Positions 1 through 8,447 of a DNA stretch of 34,558 nucleotides are shown piece by piece. The DNA is from Streptomyces glomeratus (GTDB lineage Bacteria > Actinomycetota > Actinomycetes > Streptomycetales > Streptomycetaceae), in assembly GCF_021462825.1 (NCBI RefSeq), contig NZ_JAKEEB010000049.1, positions 1 through 34,558 of the forward strand, written 5' to 3'. The notes beneath the pieces are model-generated. The model did no database searches and was not told the DNA's origin. It saw nothing but the letters and a program-made list of their open reading frames with translations. The first letter of the stretch is position 1. Each line of letters opens with the position of its first letter. The translations under genes and the position numbers were made by a program.

Positions 1-160
<160 letters not shown>

Positions 161-199
161 GGTGAGGGCGCCCGCAGGAGAACAGGAGCAGGAGCCCCC

Positions 200-556
200 A
201 TGCCGCAGATCACCGTCGACTACTCCGCGCCGCTCGCGGACTCCTTCGACCGGCTCGGGTTCGCCTCGGCGCTGCACGCCCAGGTGGTGGAGATCGCGGC
301 CGCGCGGATCGAGGCGTGCAAGACGCAGTTCCGCCGCACCGAGGACACCGTGGTCGGCGCCGACCCGGACGGTCACGCCGTCGTGCACGTCACCGTGGGG
401 CTGCTGGCCGGGCGTACCGACGAGACCAAGGCCAGGCTGACGGAGGCGACGCTCGAGCTGCTGCGGCGGTATGTGAAGACCGCCGGGTCTCTCGCCCTGC
501 ACGCGTCCGCCGAGGTACGGGACCTGGACGCGTCGTACCGCAAGTTCGAGGACTGA
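200..556 (+). CDS. 5-carboxymethyl-2-hydroxymuconate Delta-isomerase family protein (tautomerase superfamily)
   Basis: This is a 118-residue protein beginning Met-Pro-Gln-Ile-Thr-Val-Asp-Tyr. In the tautomerase superfamily Pro2 becomes the N-terminal catalytic proline after Met removal, and the MPxxxxxYS opening is typical of the CHMI (HpaF-like) branch. Length matches CHMI, about 115-125 residues. Family members isomerise a muconate-type semialdehyde intermediate of homoprotocatechuate degradation, but no other catabolic gene of that route is nearby, so the physiological substrate is open. The start is supported by AGGAG at 190-194, five bases upstream of the ATG. The gene is convergent with the TetR gene, with only 7 bp between the stop codons. 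The upstream side runs into the poly-G edge, so the promoter cannot be read. Confidence 0.8.
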   Translation: MPQITVDYSAPLADSFDRLGFASALHAQVVEIAAARIEACKTQFRRTEDTVVGADPDGHAVVHVTVGLLAGRTDETKARLTEATLELLRRYVKTAGSLALHASAEVRDLDASYRKFED

Positions 557-563
557 CAGGTCT

Positions 564-1253
564 TCAGGACGCCAGGGAGCCCAGCCGGGCGGCCAGGTCC
601 GCGAAGGGCCCGTCGGCCGGCTCCTCCCGGAGCACCCGGCGCAGCAGTGCCCCCATCTCGTCGTCGCGGGCGGCACTCACCGCCGTCAGCGCCACGAAGT
701 CGTTCACGAGCTGCGCCTCCAGCTCCTGCCGTGGGATCCGCCGTCCGTCCAGCCAGATCAGCGCCGTCGACTCGACCAGCGAGATCCAGGAGCGGACCAC
801 CAGTTCCAGCCGCGCGGGCGGATCCTGCACGCCCAGATGCGCGAGGACCTGGACGTACGCCGCCTGCCGCACCGAGTCGACAAGCGCGTTCGTCCGCGAG
901 GAGCCGACGGCGGGCCCGCCGCGCATGAGCGCCGAGAAACCGGGCCCGTGGTCGTCGACGAAGTCGAAGAACCGGCGCATCACCCGCAGCAGCCGCACAC
1001 CCAAAGGGCCCTCCTGCGGTTCCACGAAGCGCTCCGCCAGGTCCTCGGACGCCCGCTTCAACGCGGCCTCGTACAGGCTGAGTTTGCCGGGGAAGTAGTG
1101 GTAGACCAGCGGCCGCGAGATGCCCGCGGCCGACGCTATCTCGTCGATGGAGACCTCGTCCGGGGAGCGCTGGCTGAACAGTTCGAGCGCGACGCCGATC
1201 AACTGCTGCCGCCGCTCCTCGACTCCCATTCTGCGGCGTACCCCGATTGTCAT
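564..1253 (-). CDS. TetR family transcriptional regulator
   Basis: This 229-residue protein has a TetR-type DNA-binding domain at about residues 12-58. The recognition-helix region reads ISRPLVYHYFPGKLSLYEAA, where the Y-H-Y-F segment is the TetR hallmark. The C-terminal ligand-binding domain is all-helical and diverged, as usual, so the inducer is unknown. The Met at 1253 is the first in frame, and another Met lies at residue 9; a GTAAGGTG stretch lies upstream, so either a weak ribosome site or a near-leaderless transcript is possible. The gene is tail-to-tail with the isomerase at 200-556 and is followed upstream (116 bp) by the end of the sigma-like gene. It could regulate itself or a neighbour; no clear operator was found. 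Confidence 0.92.
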   Translation of the reverse strand: MTIGVRRRMGVEERRQQLIGVALELFSQRSPDEVSIDEIASAAGISRPLVYHYFPGKLSLYEAALKRASEDLAERFVEPQEGPLGVRLLRVMRRFFDFVDDHGPGFSALMRGGPAVGSSRTNALVDSVRQAAYVQVLAHLGVQDPPARLELVVRSWISLVESTALIWLDGRRIPRQELEAQLVNDFVALTAVSAARDDEMGALLRRVLREEPADGPFADLAARLGSLAS

Positions 1254-1369
1254 ACGAACACCTTACCGATCGAATCCAGCCTTGAACCGGCCGGATCCGT
1301 TTGGCGTGTTCACAAAGCAGGCACAGTTTCCTCACCGAAGCCCCGCGACGGGCGGGCCGTTCGGCGTGC

Positions 1370-3349
1370 TCACCGCAGCCCGCCGACCGTCCTTCCGTCC
1401 GTCAGCGTCCCCCGCAGCCCGGCCCGCGCCCCCTGCTCGGTCCGCACCGCCAGCAGGTTCCCCCGCGCCGACCCGCTCACCCCGGCGGTCGCCCGGACGG
1501 TCGCGGTGTCCTCGCTGCCCGCGGCGAGCAGGTACCAGGCGCCCTGGGCCGATTTCCACAACACCCCGGCCAGCACATGGGGATCCTTCGCCCCGCACGC
1601 CGCGACACCCTCGGCCTGGGCCGCGACCGCCGCGGACCGCCCGCCCGGGGTGCGGAAGTGCGCCAGCACCCGCGGGGCGTCGCCCCGCCATGTGTCCGCC
1701 CGGGTGCACACCCATGCCGCGGCTCCGGATCCGTCCGGCAGCGACTGCCGCGCGTACTCCCACGCGTTCACGGACCGCACGCCCTGTGACCGCACCGCCC
1801 CCAGCGAGCACGCCAGCGGCGCCCAGGTGCGCAGTGCCGCCGCCCCCGAGGCCTCCCGCGGTGCGGCCGGCGTGCCCACGGTGAGGTGCGCCGGGACCAG
1901 CTCCCCGAGGTCGGCCAGCAGCCGCGTGCCCGAACCGTCCGTCAGCTGGAGGACGTTCCACGACGTGCACGAGCCGGTCTGCCGGGCCGGACTCGCCAGC
2001 GGGGCGGTCACCCCGTCCACCGGACGCAGGTCCATCGCCCCGGACGACGGCTTCAGCAGGTCCCGCTCCGCCGTGCCCGTCACCCAAGGGGCCGTCAGAT
2101 AGCGGACGTTGTGGTCGGCCCGGTTCAGCACCAGCGCCTGCGCCTCCGCTCCGGTCGCCGAGTCCACCCGGGCGAAGTCGAGTGCGGCCCCGCTCGTGCC
2201 GTCCTTCGGCTCGGCATAGCGCACGATGCGCAGACCGTCGTGGAAGATCACCACGCGGGCCGCGTCGACCTGCCCCGCGTACAGCAGCTGTGGCGGGCCG
2301 GCGGGCCCGCCCGAAGGGGTGCCGGGGGTGGCCGAGACCTGCACGGACTCCCCGGGCCGCGCCCATACGGCGAGCGCGCGCCGCAGCAGCGCCCTGTCAC
2401 CGGTCAGACCGCCGCGCGCGGGCCACACGGAGAAGTCGGTGCGCGCCGACGTCTGCCAGGCAGTGGACGCCACCCGCGTCACCCGGTCCGGCTCCAGGGC
2501 GGCCCGGGCGGCCGGGTTCTGCGCGTCCAACGGGGCGGCGGCGCCGTCCGGGCCCCAGCCGCCGCTGGGCAGCGCGAGCAGCGCGCCGCACACCGCGACG
2601 GCCGCCGCTGCGGCGAGCGCGGCCTTGCCGTGCTGCCGGCGCCGCATCAGGTCGGTCGGCCGGGCCTGCAACGAGCACGGATCGAACTCCGGGGAGCTCA
2701 GCAGGGTGTCCTGCGCCGGTACGGCCGCGGCCTCGCGGATCGCCGCCGACGGGTCCGCGACGCCCGCCGCGCCCAGCAGCCTGCGCACACCGTCCTCGGG
2801 GAGCCGCTCCAGACCGCGCAGCACATGGGCGGCACGTGCCGGGCCGGACAGTGAGGACAGCCTCTGGTCCAGGGCGAGTTCATCGGCGCCGCCCGAGCGC
2901 GGGAACAGCCGCAGTCCCCACAGCTGGGGCAGCAGCGGTGGCAGCTGGGACCGTTTGGGCCAGGCCGTGCACCGAAGCGGCAGGCCCGCCTCCAGCGCCG
3001 ACCGCAGCACCCGCAGCCGCAGCAGCAGGTAGGCGGGGTCGCCGTCGGGGCCCTCGGCCCCTTTGCGGTTGTCGGCCTCGCCCGGGCGGGCGGACCCCGA
3101 GGCGCCGCGGCGCCGCCCGCTCTGCGCCGGAATCACGGCGGCGACGGTGCGCTTGCGGGGCAGCGCCCGCTGGACGAGGGCATGCGCGGTCAGCACCCGC
3201 CGGTTGCGGCCGAGGTCCGGCGGCAGCACCAGATAGGCGATCCGGACGAGCCGGGGGTAGTGCTCGACGAGCGCGGCCTCGGCCTGCTCGACGTCGATGA
3301 CCGGTCCATGGGCCGATGCACGGTGGTGGGCGACGTCCTGTGACTGCAC
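1370..3349 (-). CDS. Membrane protein with sigma-70-like cytoplasmic half and extracytoplasmic domain, function unknown
   Basis: This 659-residue protein is not assigned to a named family. Residues ~20-65 (EAALVEHYPRLVRIAYLVLP, then AHALVQRALPR) resemble ECF sigma region 2. Residues ~156-205 (ALDQRLSSLSGPARAAHVLR followed by a LLGAAGV helix) resemble region 4. A hydrophobic Ala-rich segment at ~243-260, preceded by MRRRQHGK, looks like one membrane span with the N-terminus inside. The remaining ~400 residues, with several paired cysteines and Trp/Gly-rich stretches, would lie outside. This suggests a membrane-tethered, probably degenerate sigma-like protein with an outside sensor. That role is inference; the match could be only remote ancestry. 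The GTG start at 3349 has no strong ribosome site. Upstream lies a minisatellite. Confidence 0.75.
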   Translation of the reverse strand: MQSQDVAHHRASAHGPVIDVEQAEAALVEHYPRLVRIAYLVLPPDLGRNRRVLTAHALVQRALPRKRTVAAVIPAQSGRRRGASGSARPGEADNRKGAEGPDGDPAYLLLRLRVLRSALEAGLPLRCTAWPKRSQLPPLLPQLWGLRLFPRSGGADELALDQRLSSLSGPARAAHVLRGLERLPEDGVRRLLGAAGVADPSAAIREAAAVPAQDTLLSSPEFDPCSLQARPTDLMRRRQHGKAALAAAAAVAVCGALLALPSGGWGPDGAAAPLDAQNPAARAALEPDRVTRVASTAWQTSARTDFSVWPARGGLTGDRALLRRALAVWARPGESVQVSATPGTPSGGPAGPPQLLYAGQVDAARVVIFHDGLRIVRYAEPKDGTSGAALDFARVDSATGAEAQALVLNRADHNVRYLTAPWVTGTAERDLLKPSSGAMDLRPVDGVTAPLASPARQTGSCTSWNVLQLTDGSGTRLLADLGELVPAHLTVGTPAAPREASGAAALRTWAPLACSLGAVRSQGVRSVNAWEYARQSLPDGSGAAAWVCTRADTWRGDAPRVLAHFRTPGGRSAAVAAQAEGVAACGAKDPHVLAGVLWKSAQGAWYLLAAGSEDTATVRATAGVSGSARGNLLAVRTEQGARAGLRGTLTDGRTVGGLR

Positions 3350-3450
3350 GCTCAGCAGAACGAGCGGAACGGTGGTTGGTCACCTGGACGCGGGAGCGGC
3401 CCGCCCGCAGGTCTCGGCACTTTCCGCCCCGGTTCGACGAGCGGGAGAGC

Positions 3451-3688
3451 GGTCGGTCGGTGGGTGTGGGGAGGGGGCCGGTGGTCGGTCGTGTGGCGAG
3501 GGGTCGGTGGTCCGGTCGCCGGGTGTGGCAAGGGGGGGCGATGGTCGGTCGCCGGGTGTGGCGAGGGGGCCAGTTGTCGGTCGTGCGGCGAGAGGGCCGG
3601 TGGTCGGCCATGCGGCGAAAGGGTCGGAGGTCGGTCACCGGGTGCGGCGAGGGGGCGGCAATCCGTCGCCGGGTGCGGCGAGTGAGTC
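3451..3688 (+). repeat. Degenerate tandem repeat (minisatellite), about 8 units of 26-34 bp
   Basis: Eight consecutive units begin near 3451, 3480, 3506, 3540, 3572, 3599, 3626 and 3657, with a partial ninth unit reaching the 3' end of the TPR gene at about 3705. The common core is GGTCGGTCG, then GGTG/GTGCGGCGA, then a run of G ending in GCC or GTC. Two length classes, about 26-29 and 31-34 bp, arise mainly from presence or absence of about five bases (CCGGG) inside the unit. The array fills most of the 344-bp gap between the TPR gene and the sigma-like membrane protein. No gene in this gap is credible: the open frames through the array merely reflect the repeat. Confidence 0.8.
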
Positions 3689-3693
3689 GGCGG

Positions 3694-4197
3694 TCAGTCG
3701 CCGGGCTCGACCAGCAGGCGGGCGTAGTTCGCCATCGACCGCCGGTAGCGCGGCAGATGGGGGGCGAGCGCGCCGAGCACCAGGGAGAGTCCCTCGCGGT
3801 CACGGCCCAGGCTGGACAGACACAGGGCCAGGCAGGCACGCACGGCGTCGTCCAGTTCGTCGCCCGGGGCGTCGAGTTCGGGGGTGAGCAGTTCGACGCC
3901 CTCTTCCGCCCGCCCGATGTTCCGCAGCGAGCTGGACAGCTGGATCTTCGCCCGGCGGCCGCGGTATCCGCCGAGACCGCGCACCAGCGCCTCCCGGTAC
4001 AGCGGCACCGCCTTGTCCGGGTGGCCCGTGGAGTCCCAGGCGCAGGCCCGCTCGAAGGGGCCGAGCGGACTGCCGTCGGGCAACTCGTCGACCAGGGCGT
4101 CGATCACCGCCCGGAACCCTGCCGCATCCTCCTCGGCGTAGTCGTCGAAGGCCGCCCATGCGGCGGCCACCCGGTCCTCCCAGTCCTGCGTGCTCAC
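3694..4197 (-). CDS. Tetratricopeptide repeat protein
   Basis: This 167-residue soluble protein has TPR-like helix pairs. The segment GPFERACAWDSTGHPDKAVP (with YREAL following) and the later SSSLRNIGRAEEGVELLTPE both carry the TPR pattern of small and large residues. It lacks a signal peptide or membrane span and probably mediates protein contacts; the partner is unknown. Similar short TPR proteins are widespread in Streptomyces. The start is GTG at 4197, with a GGGGGAA ribosome site about 3-8 bases upstream. Its 3' end merges into the minisatellite at 3451-3688, which may have been seeded by, or have eroded, the gene end. Confidence 0.85.
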   Translation of the reverse strand: MSTQDWEDRVAAAWAAFDDYAEEDAAGFRAVIDALVDELPDGSPLGPFERACAWDSTGHPDKAVPLYREALVRGLGGYRGRRAKIQLSSSLRNIGRAEEGVELLTPELDAPGDELDDAVRACLALCLSSLGRDREGLSLVLGALAPHLPRYRRSMANYARLLVEPGD

Positions 4198-4384
4198 GCT
4201 TCCCCCTCGTCCCGAGTGCCCGGCCGCTCACCTTCGCATACACGTGCCGATCGGGGCACCGGGTTTGTGTGATCCCGGAGGGGGACGGGGTGCGGTTGAG
4301 CACGGGACGCGTCACAGCCGTAGGGAAGGGCAGGGCCCTCGCGGGGGCTTCCAGCGGCATGGGCCGGAACGACCGGAGGAAGAC

Positions 4385-4801
4385 ATGAGGACGCGCGAGA
4401 AGCTGGCGGCCGGTGCGGCCGTCGCCCTGCTGGTGCTGACCGGCTGCGCCGGATCGGGCGGGTCGGGCGGTGCCCAGGGCAAGGTCCCGGCGACCGCGAC
4501 CGGCAGCCTGGAGGACCTGGCGGCGGACGTGAAGTGCAAGCCGAACATCCAGACGGACGCCGACGAGATCCGGCAGGCCATCTGCACCAATCCCGACGGC
4601 AAGTTCGTGCTCGCCACCTTCGCCACCGACCGGGGGCAGCGCGAGTGGATCAATGACGCCAAGGACTACGGCGGCTACTACCTCGTGGGCCGCAAGTGGG
4701 TCGCCGTCGGGGACGACGGAGTGGTCAAGGCGCTGCGCGGTACGCTCGGCGGCGACGTCGAGATCGGGGTCGACCACCACGCGCACTCGCACAGCGGCTG
4801 A
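4385..4801 (+). CDS. Small secreted lipoprotein, function unknown
   Basis: This 138-residue protein begins with MRTREK and a hydrophobic core, then a lipobox LTGC with the lipidated Cys at residue 21. A Gly/Ser-rich tether follows. Mature-part cysteines at about 50 and 66 could form a disulfide. The C-terminus is His-rich (DHHAHSHSG), which may bind metal. The ATG at 4385 is preceded by GGAGGA five bases upstream and is chosen over upstream in-frame starts because it places the signal peptide at the N-terminus. It is expected to be anchored to the outer face of the membrane. No function is recognised. It is convergent with the DUF1996 gene and shares a terminator with it. Confidence 0.88.
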   Translation: MRTREKLAAGAAVALLVLTGCAGSGGSGGAQGKVPATATGSLEDLAADVKCKPNIQTDADEIRQAICTNPDGKFVLATFATDRGQREWINDAKDYGGYYLVGRKWVAVGDDGVVKALRGTLGGDVEIGVDHHAHSHSG

Positions 4802-4819
4802 CCGGGAACAGCGCAACGG

Positions 4820-4858
4820 CGAAGGCCGGTGGCGGGAGGGACCCGCCACCGGCCTTCG
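4820..4858. terminator. Bidirectional intrinsic terminator between lipoprotein and DUF1996 genes
   Basis: A perfect 17-bp inverted repeat, 4820-4836 and 4842-4858, encloses a 5-base loop (AGGGA). T residues follow on the plus strand. It lies between two convergent stop codons (4801 and 4873), so it can serve both transcripts. Confidence 0.9.
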
Positions 4859-4872
4859 TTTGCGCTCAGGGA

Positions 4873-6435
4873 TCAGGCGCAGTTCTGACCGCGGTTGATG
4901 CAGCTCGCGATCTTGTTCGCCAGACCGTTCTTCGTGACGCTGATGAAGTCGTCGTGGTCGGTGGCCGGCTTGTGGAGCTGCTCCGGGAAGCCGTCGACCG
5001 CGAAGGCGTTCTTCACCTGACCGTTCTGGATGGTCGGCGGGGTGATGTTGTACACCAGCCGCATCGTCAGCTGCGGGATCGCCTTGAAGCCGTTCTGGCA
5101 GTTGCCGTTGGCGTCGGCGAAGGCGACGTGCGTGCGGTGGTTGGCGCTGTCGATGTTCTGGCCGTCCCAGCAGCTCTGGAACGCGAACGTGCGGACCACC
5201 TTGCTGCCCTGCGGGCAGATCGGGTACTGCGTCGTCAGCTGGACCTTGTTCTCGAAGCCGGTGCAGCTCCAGTGCGCGTTGGCGTTCGCCAGGCCGTTGG
5301 TGGTGGTCTTGGCGTCACCGGTGATGATGCGCAGGAACTGCGGCATCGCGACGACCTTGCTGGTCGGGCTGCCGACGTACTTGATCTGGGCCTGCACGGG
5401 GGTCAGGATCTTGCCGACGTTGCCTTCCTTGCCACCGCCGTCGGCGTTCTGGTCGAAGTCCTGGCTGCCGTCCTGGATCCGGACGACCGGCCAGTAGTAC
5501 GACGACAGGTCGTTCCCGTTCTGGCAGCTCGTCCCACCCTGCAGGAACGTGTTGTTGCTGGAGAACGCGTTGACCTTCTGGTTGCCGACGTAGTCGTGCA
5601 GGTGGTGCGCGCCGTTGGTCACGCCGGGCGCCACGATCACGTTGTCGGTGTTGTGGTTCTTGTTCGCGTTCACACCGCACCGGGTGGTGAACGTTCCGGT
5701 CGAGGCGTTGCCGGTCTTCTGCGGCTTGGCGGCGACGTTCGGCTGCACCTTGGTGATGTCGACGAAGTCCGCCGCCACCGGGCCGTTCCCGGCCTGGCCG
5801 CCGATGTTCTGCTGCTGACCGCCGTTCTGCTGCTGGCCGCCGTTCTGCTGCTGGCCGCCGTTCTGCTGCTGGCCGCCCTGCTGCTGACCACCTGCCTGCT
5901 GCTGACCGCCGTTCTGCTGCTGGCCACCGTTCTGCTGCTGACCGCCGTTGGTGGTCTGGTTGGCGGGGGTGCCGGTGCAGGAGGCGAGGACGTTCAGATT
6001 GCCGGGCGCCGTGCCGCCGGCCCGGGTGATCTCCAGCTTGATCCGGTCCAGGACCGCCTGACGCCGGTCCTTCAGCGGCTGGAGGATGGAGTTCTGAACG
6101 AAACTCGCATCCCTGGCCTGAGCGTCCCGCGTGGTCGCCAGACGCTGGTAGGCGTCGGTGATCTGGCGGTCGAGGTTGGCCAGTTCACCGGCGACCTCGT
6201 TCCGCGCCTGGTTCGGCACGTTGGTGAGCTTCTGGCCCACGTCCGGGCACGAGATGGTCGCCGTCTGTGCGCCGGCGGCCTTCGTCTGGTTGCCCCAGGC
6301 GTTGTTGCTCGTCTCGTGCGCCGATGCATAGTAGTTCGCCCAGATCAGCCCGCCCCCACCGAGCGCTAGGGCAGCCGAGGCGGCTATGGCCTTGTTGGCC
6401 AGCGGCGTACGGCGTTTTCGAGTGTTGCGTCCCAT
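4873..6435 (-). CDS. Secreted DUF1996 domain protein with Gln/Gly repeat linker
   Basis: This 520-residue exported protein has a basic N-terminus (MGRNTRKRRT) and a hydrophobic segment at ~14-34, giving a signal peptide or anchor. Residues ~60-153 form a helical region bounded by Cys63 and Cys153. Residues ~164-212 are a low-complexity linker of GGQQQN units. Residues ~252-495 are the DUF1996 domain, with its GAHHLHDYVGN motif (~275-285), several cysteines and a late ATDHDDF. DUF1996 occurs in secreted bacterial and fungal proteins; its activity is not established to my knowledge. AGAGGAG just upstream supports the ATG at 6435. The architecture closely parallels the secreted protein at 10087-10815. 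It may be a wall-associated protein whose linker spans the peptidoglycan (inference). Confidence 0.92.
   Translation of the reverse strand: MGRNTRKRRTPLANKAIAASAALALGGGGLIWANYYASAHETSNNAWGNQTKAAGAQTATISCPDVGQKLTNVPNQARNEVAGELANLDRQITDAYQRLATTRDAQARDASFVQNSILQPLKDRRQAVLDRIKLEITRAGGTAPGNLNVLASCTGTPANQTTNGGQQQNGGQQQNGGQQQAGGQQQGGQQQNGGQQQNGGQQQNGGQQQNIGGQAGNGPVAADFVDITKVQPNVAAKPQKTGNASTGTFTTRCGVNANKNHNTDNVIVAPGVTNGAHHLHDYVGNQKVNAFSSNNTFLQGGTSCQNGNDLSSYYWPVVRIQDGSQDFDQNADGGGKEGNVGKILTPVQAQIKYVGSPTSKVVAMPQFLRIITGDAKTTTNGLANANAHWSCTGFENKVQLTTQYPICPQGSKVVRTFAFQSCWDGQNIDSANHRTHVAFADANGNCQNGFKAIPQLTMRLVYNITPPTIQNGQVKNAFAVDGFPEQLHKPATDHDDFISVTKNGLANKIASCINRGQNCA
5800..5946 (-). repeat. Coding tandem repeat encoding GGQQQN units
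   Basis: About eight imperfect units of roughly 18 bp encode Gly-Gly-Gln-Gln-Gln-Asn, with Ala or missing-residue variants, inside the DUF1996 gene. All Gln codons are CAG. In-frame slippage here would change linker length without breaking the protein. Confidence 0.9.
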
Positions 6436-6625
6436 GGAACTCCTCTGACTTCCTTTCGGGGCGGAGGCGCCCGACAGGGGTGAAGCGGTGTCATCCCATA
6501 CGCAGGGGGCTCGTGGGGCGTTCAGAAACCTAGGAAAAACTTAGAAGTTCCTGAGTCCATTTCGGGCGCAAGGCTCACAGAAGCCCCAGTTTCAGAGGGA
6601 GTTGAGGAGGGTAACCAGACATTCT

Positions 6626-6640
6626 TTGAATTCAATTCAA
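6626..6640. promoter_or_regulatory. AT-rich inverted repeat upstream of the DUF1996 gene
   Basis: TTTGAATTCAATTCAA contains the perfect palindrome TTGAATTCAA followed by a further TTCAA. It lies at the epimerase stop codon and about 190 bp upstream of the DUF1996 start. The 6520-6640 stretch is strikingly AT-rich for this genome. It could be an operator or part of the promoter of the DUF1996 gene. No clear -10/-35 pair is assigned in the 201-bp gap. Confidence 0.25.
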
Positions 6641-7653
6641 CGTACGGCGCCGCCCTGGTCTTTACCGGCCAGCACTTTCTCCTCCACCGCGGCATCGAGG
6701 CCCACCGGGGGACGGCCGGGCCGCCGGGGCGCCTTTCCGCCGATGCTCCGCAGCCAGTCCCAGGTGTCCGCCACGGTCTCCGCCACGGGCCGGCAGCGCA
6801 GCCCGTCCCGTACCGCCCGTGACACGTCCGCACCGTGCAGGGCCGCGTGGTAGTCGCTGTCCGGCGGCACCCACACCGGCAGCTGTGTCCAGGGCTCGAT
6901 ACCCGCGCCGAGGATCACCTCGGGCGCCGTCCAGCGCAGCCGGGCATCGCTTCCGGTCACCCGTACGCACGCCTCCAGCAGCTCGCCCATGGTCGTGTGG
7001 CCCCGCGGGCCGACGAGGTTGTACGGCCCGCTCAGCCCCCGCTCCACCGCACCGAGGATCCACTCCGCGAGATCCCGTACGTCGACGTACTGCAACGGCA
7101 GATCGCGCGGCCCGGGAGCGAGGACGGGGCCGCCGCGGGCGATCCGGGTGAGCCACCACGGCAGGCGGTGGATGTTCTCGTACGGGCCCAGGATCAGCCC
7201 CGACCGCACCAGCAGGGACCTCTGCGTGCCGAACGCCGCCTGCGCGGCCAGCTCACCACCCCGCTTGTCCCGCGGGTAGTCGGTGTGCTCCGCGTCCGCC
7301 GCGGCATCCCGAACGAGAGGCGCGCCCTCGTCGTAGCCGGGGCCGGGTGCCCAGGCGTACACCGAGCAGCTCGACACGTACACATACCGCCCGGCCCGGC
7401 CGGCGAGCAGCCGGGCGGACTCGTGCACCGCGCGCGGCGCCGACGACCACGTGTCGACGACGGCATCCCACTCGCCCCCGGCAAGGGCGGCCGGCCCGCC
7501 GGGGGCGGTGCGGTCACCCCGTATGTGCCGTACTCCGGGCGGGGGCCGGTGCCGTCCCCGGTTGAAGACGGTCACCTCCCAGCCCCGCCCGACCGCCGCC
7601 TCCGCGACGGCCCGCCCCGCGAACTCCGTACCGCCCAGGACCAGAAGTCTCAT
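6637..7653 (-). CDS. NAD-dependent epimerase/dehydratase family protein (extended SDR)
   Basis: This 338-residue protein starts MRLLVLGGTEFAGRAVAEAA. That is the Rossmann GxxxFxG nucleotide-binding motif of extended short-chain dehydrogenases with the GGTEF/GGTRF signature. VSSCSVYAW at about residue 100 corresponds to the strand before the catalytic region. A YPRDKRGGE segment supplies a Tyr-x-x-x-Lys-like pair (Y-P-R-D-K), as expected for catalysis. It resembles the isoflavone-reductase/RNA-binding-like epimerases of actinobacteria; the substrate is unknown. The ATG at 7653 is preferred over an upstream extension because it puts the Rossmann motif at the N-terminus. It lies 76 bp downstream of the winged-helix regulator on the same strand, so the two may be co-transcribed. 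Confidence 0.88.
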   Translation of the reverse strand: MRLLVLGGTEFAGRAVAEAAVGRGWEVTVFNRGRHRPPPGVRHIRGDRTAPGGPAALAGGEWDAVVDTWSSAPRAVHESARLLAGRAGRYVYVSSCSVYAWAPGPGYDEGAPLVRDAAADAEHTDYPRDKRGGELAAQAAFGTQRSLLVRSGLILGPYENIHRLPWWLTRIARGGPVLAPGPRDLPLQYVDVRDLAEWILGAVERGLSGPYNLVGPRGHTTMGELLEACVRVTGSDARLRWTAPEVILGAGIEPWTQLPVWVPPDSDYHAALHGADVSRAVRDGLRCRPVAETVADTWDWLRSIGGKAPRRPGRPPVGLDAAVEEKVLAGKDQGGAVR

Positions 7654-7729
7654 GCCGACAACTGTGCCCGGCCGGCCCGTGGGGCGGAACCGGATCTGCC
7701 GACAGAAGATCCGTTCGCCGGTACGGGGG

Positions 7730-8329
7730 TCAGCGGCCCGGCGCGTACTTGTAACCCACGCGCCGTACCGTCTGGATCGCCCGGCGGTGCTCTGCGCCGA
7801 GCTTGCGCCGCAGACGGGCGATGTGGACGTCGACGGTGCGCCCGTCGCCCACGTGTCCATAGCCCCACACCGTGCTCACCAGCTGGTCCCGGGTGTGCAC
7901 CCGGTGCGGGTGCGCGACCAGATGGGCGAGCAGCTCGAACTCCAGGTAGGTGAGGTCGAGCGGCCGCCCGGCCACCTCGGCGGTGCGCCGCGCGGTGTCG
8001 ACGCGGACGAGCGGGTCACCGGCGGTGCGGTCGGCGGCCCGCCCGGCCGCGGCGTCGTCGTCCGCGGGCCCGGGCACGGCGACCGGCAGGAAGGGCGGCC
8101 GCTGGTCGGCCGGTACGAGCACCAGGTAGCCGATCATCGGCGGCCGGCCCGGCAGTTCGGGCAGGGAGTGCGGGGGCGCCGGCAGCCAGGTGGCGCCCGG
8201 TGGCAGGAAGTCGGGGACACCGGCGACCTCGTCCCGGTCGACGGCACGCAGGCGGTGCCGTACGGGGCCGTTCACCGGGGCGGTCGGGGCGTTGAGGGCG
8301 GCGGTCGGGAAAGAACGAGTGGTCGCCAT
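7730..8329 (-). CDS. Winged helix-turn-helix transcriptional regulator (OmpR/PhoB-type DNA-binding domain, no receiver)
   Basis: In this 199-residue protein, residues ~103-197 form an OmpR/PhoB-type winged helix. Key segments are LDLTYLEFELLAHLVAHPHR, the recognition region TVDVHIARLRRKLG and the wing ending VRRVGYKYAPGR. The N-terminal ~100 residues carry no phospho-acceptor receiver domain; they contain a conserved-looking GYLVLVPADQ segment and a Pro/Ala-rich linker. It therefore cannot be a standard two-component regulator and may sense something directly or act constitutively. The ATG at 8329 has only a weak purine stretch upstream. A candidate Cys-containing leader peptide lies 118 bp upstream, so attenuation-type control is plausible (inference). 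glnII lies upstream on the same strand behind a strong terminator, so the two are separate transcripts. Confidence 0.88.
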   Translation of the reverse strand: MATTRSFPTAALNAPTAPVNGPVRHRLRAVDRDEVAGVPDFLPPGATWLPAPPHSLPELPGRPPMIGYLVLVPADQRPPFLPVAVPGPADDDAAAGRAADRTAGDPLVRVDTARRTAEVAGRPLDLTYLEFELLAHLVAHPHRVHTRDQLVSTVWGYGHVGDGRTVDVHIARLRRKLGAEHRRAIQTVRRVGYKYAPGR

Positions 8330-8447
8330 GGCAGGTCAGCTTCTTTCGCGCGAGAAGTTCGTCGGGGAGGCCGACGACCGCGAGGCGTGGCCGGGGTCGT
8401 CGAGGACGTTCGTCGTGCGCGCTGGCCGAAGGCCGGGGTGTACGGCT

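Noticed and set aside
3451..3688. Repeat array considered as a CRISPR
   Set aside because: Units are directly tandem with no unique spacers between them, differ in length and sequence, and no cas genes are present.
4696..6369. Long plus-strand frame antisense to the DUF1996 gene
   Set aside because: Shadow of the real gene; the repeat region translates to Leu/Val runs only because CAG repeats read as CTG on the other strand.
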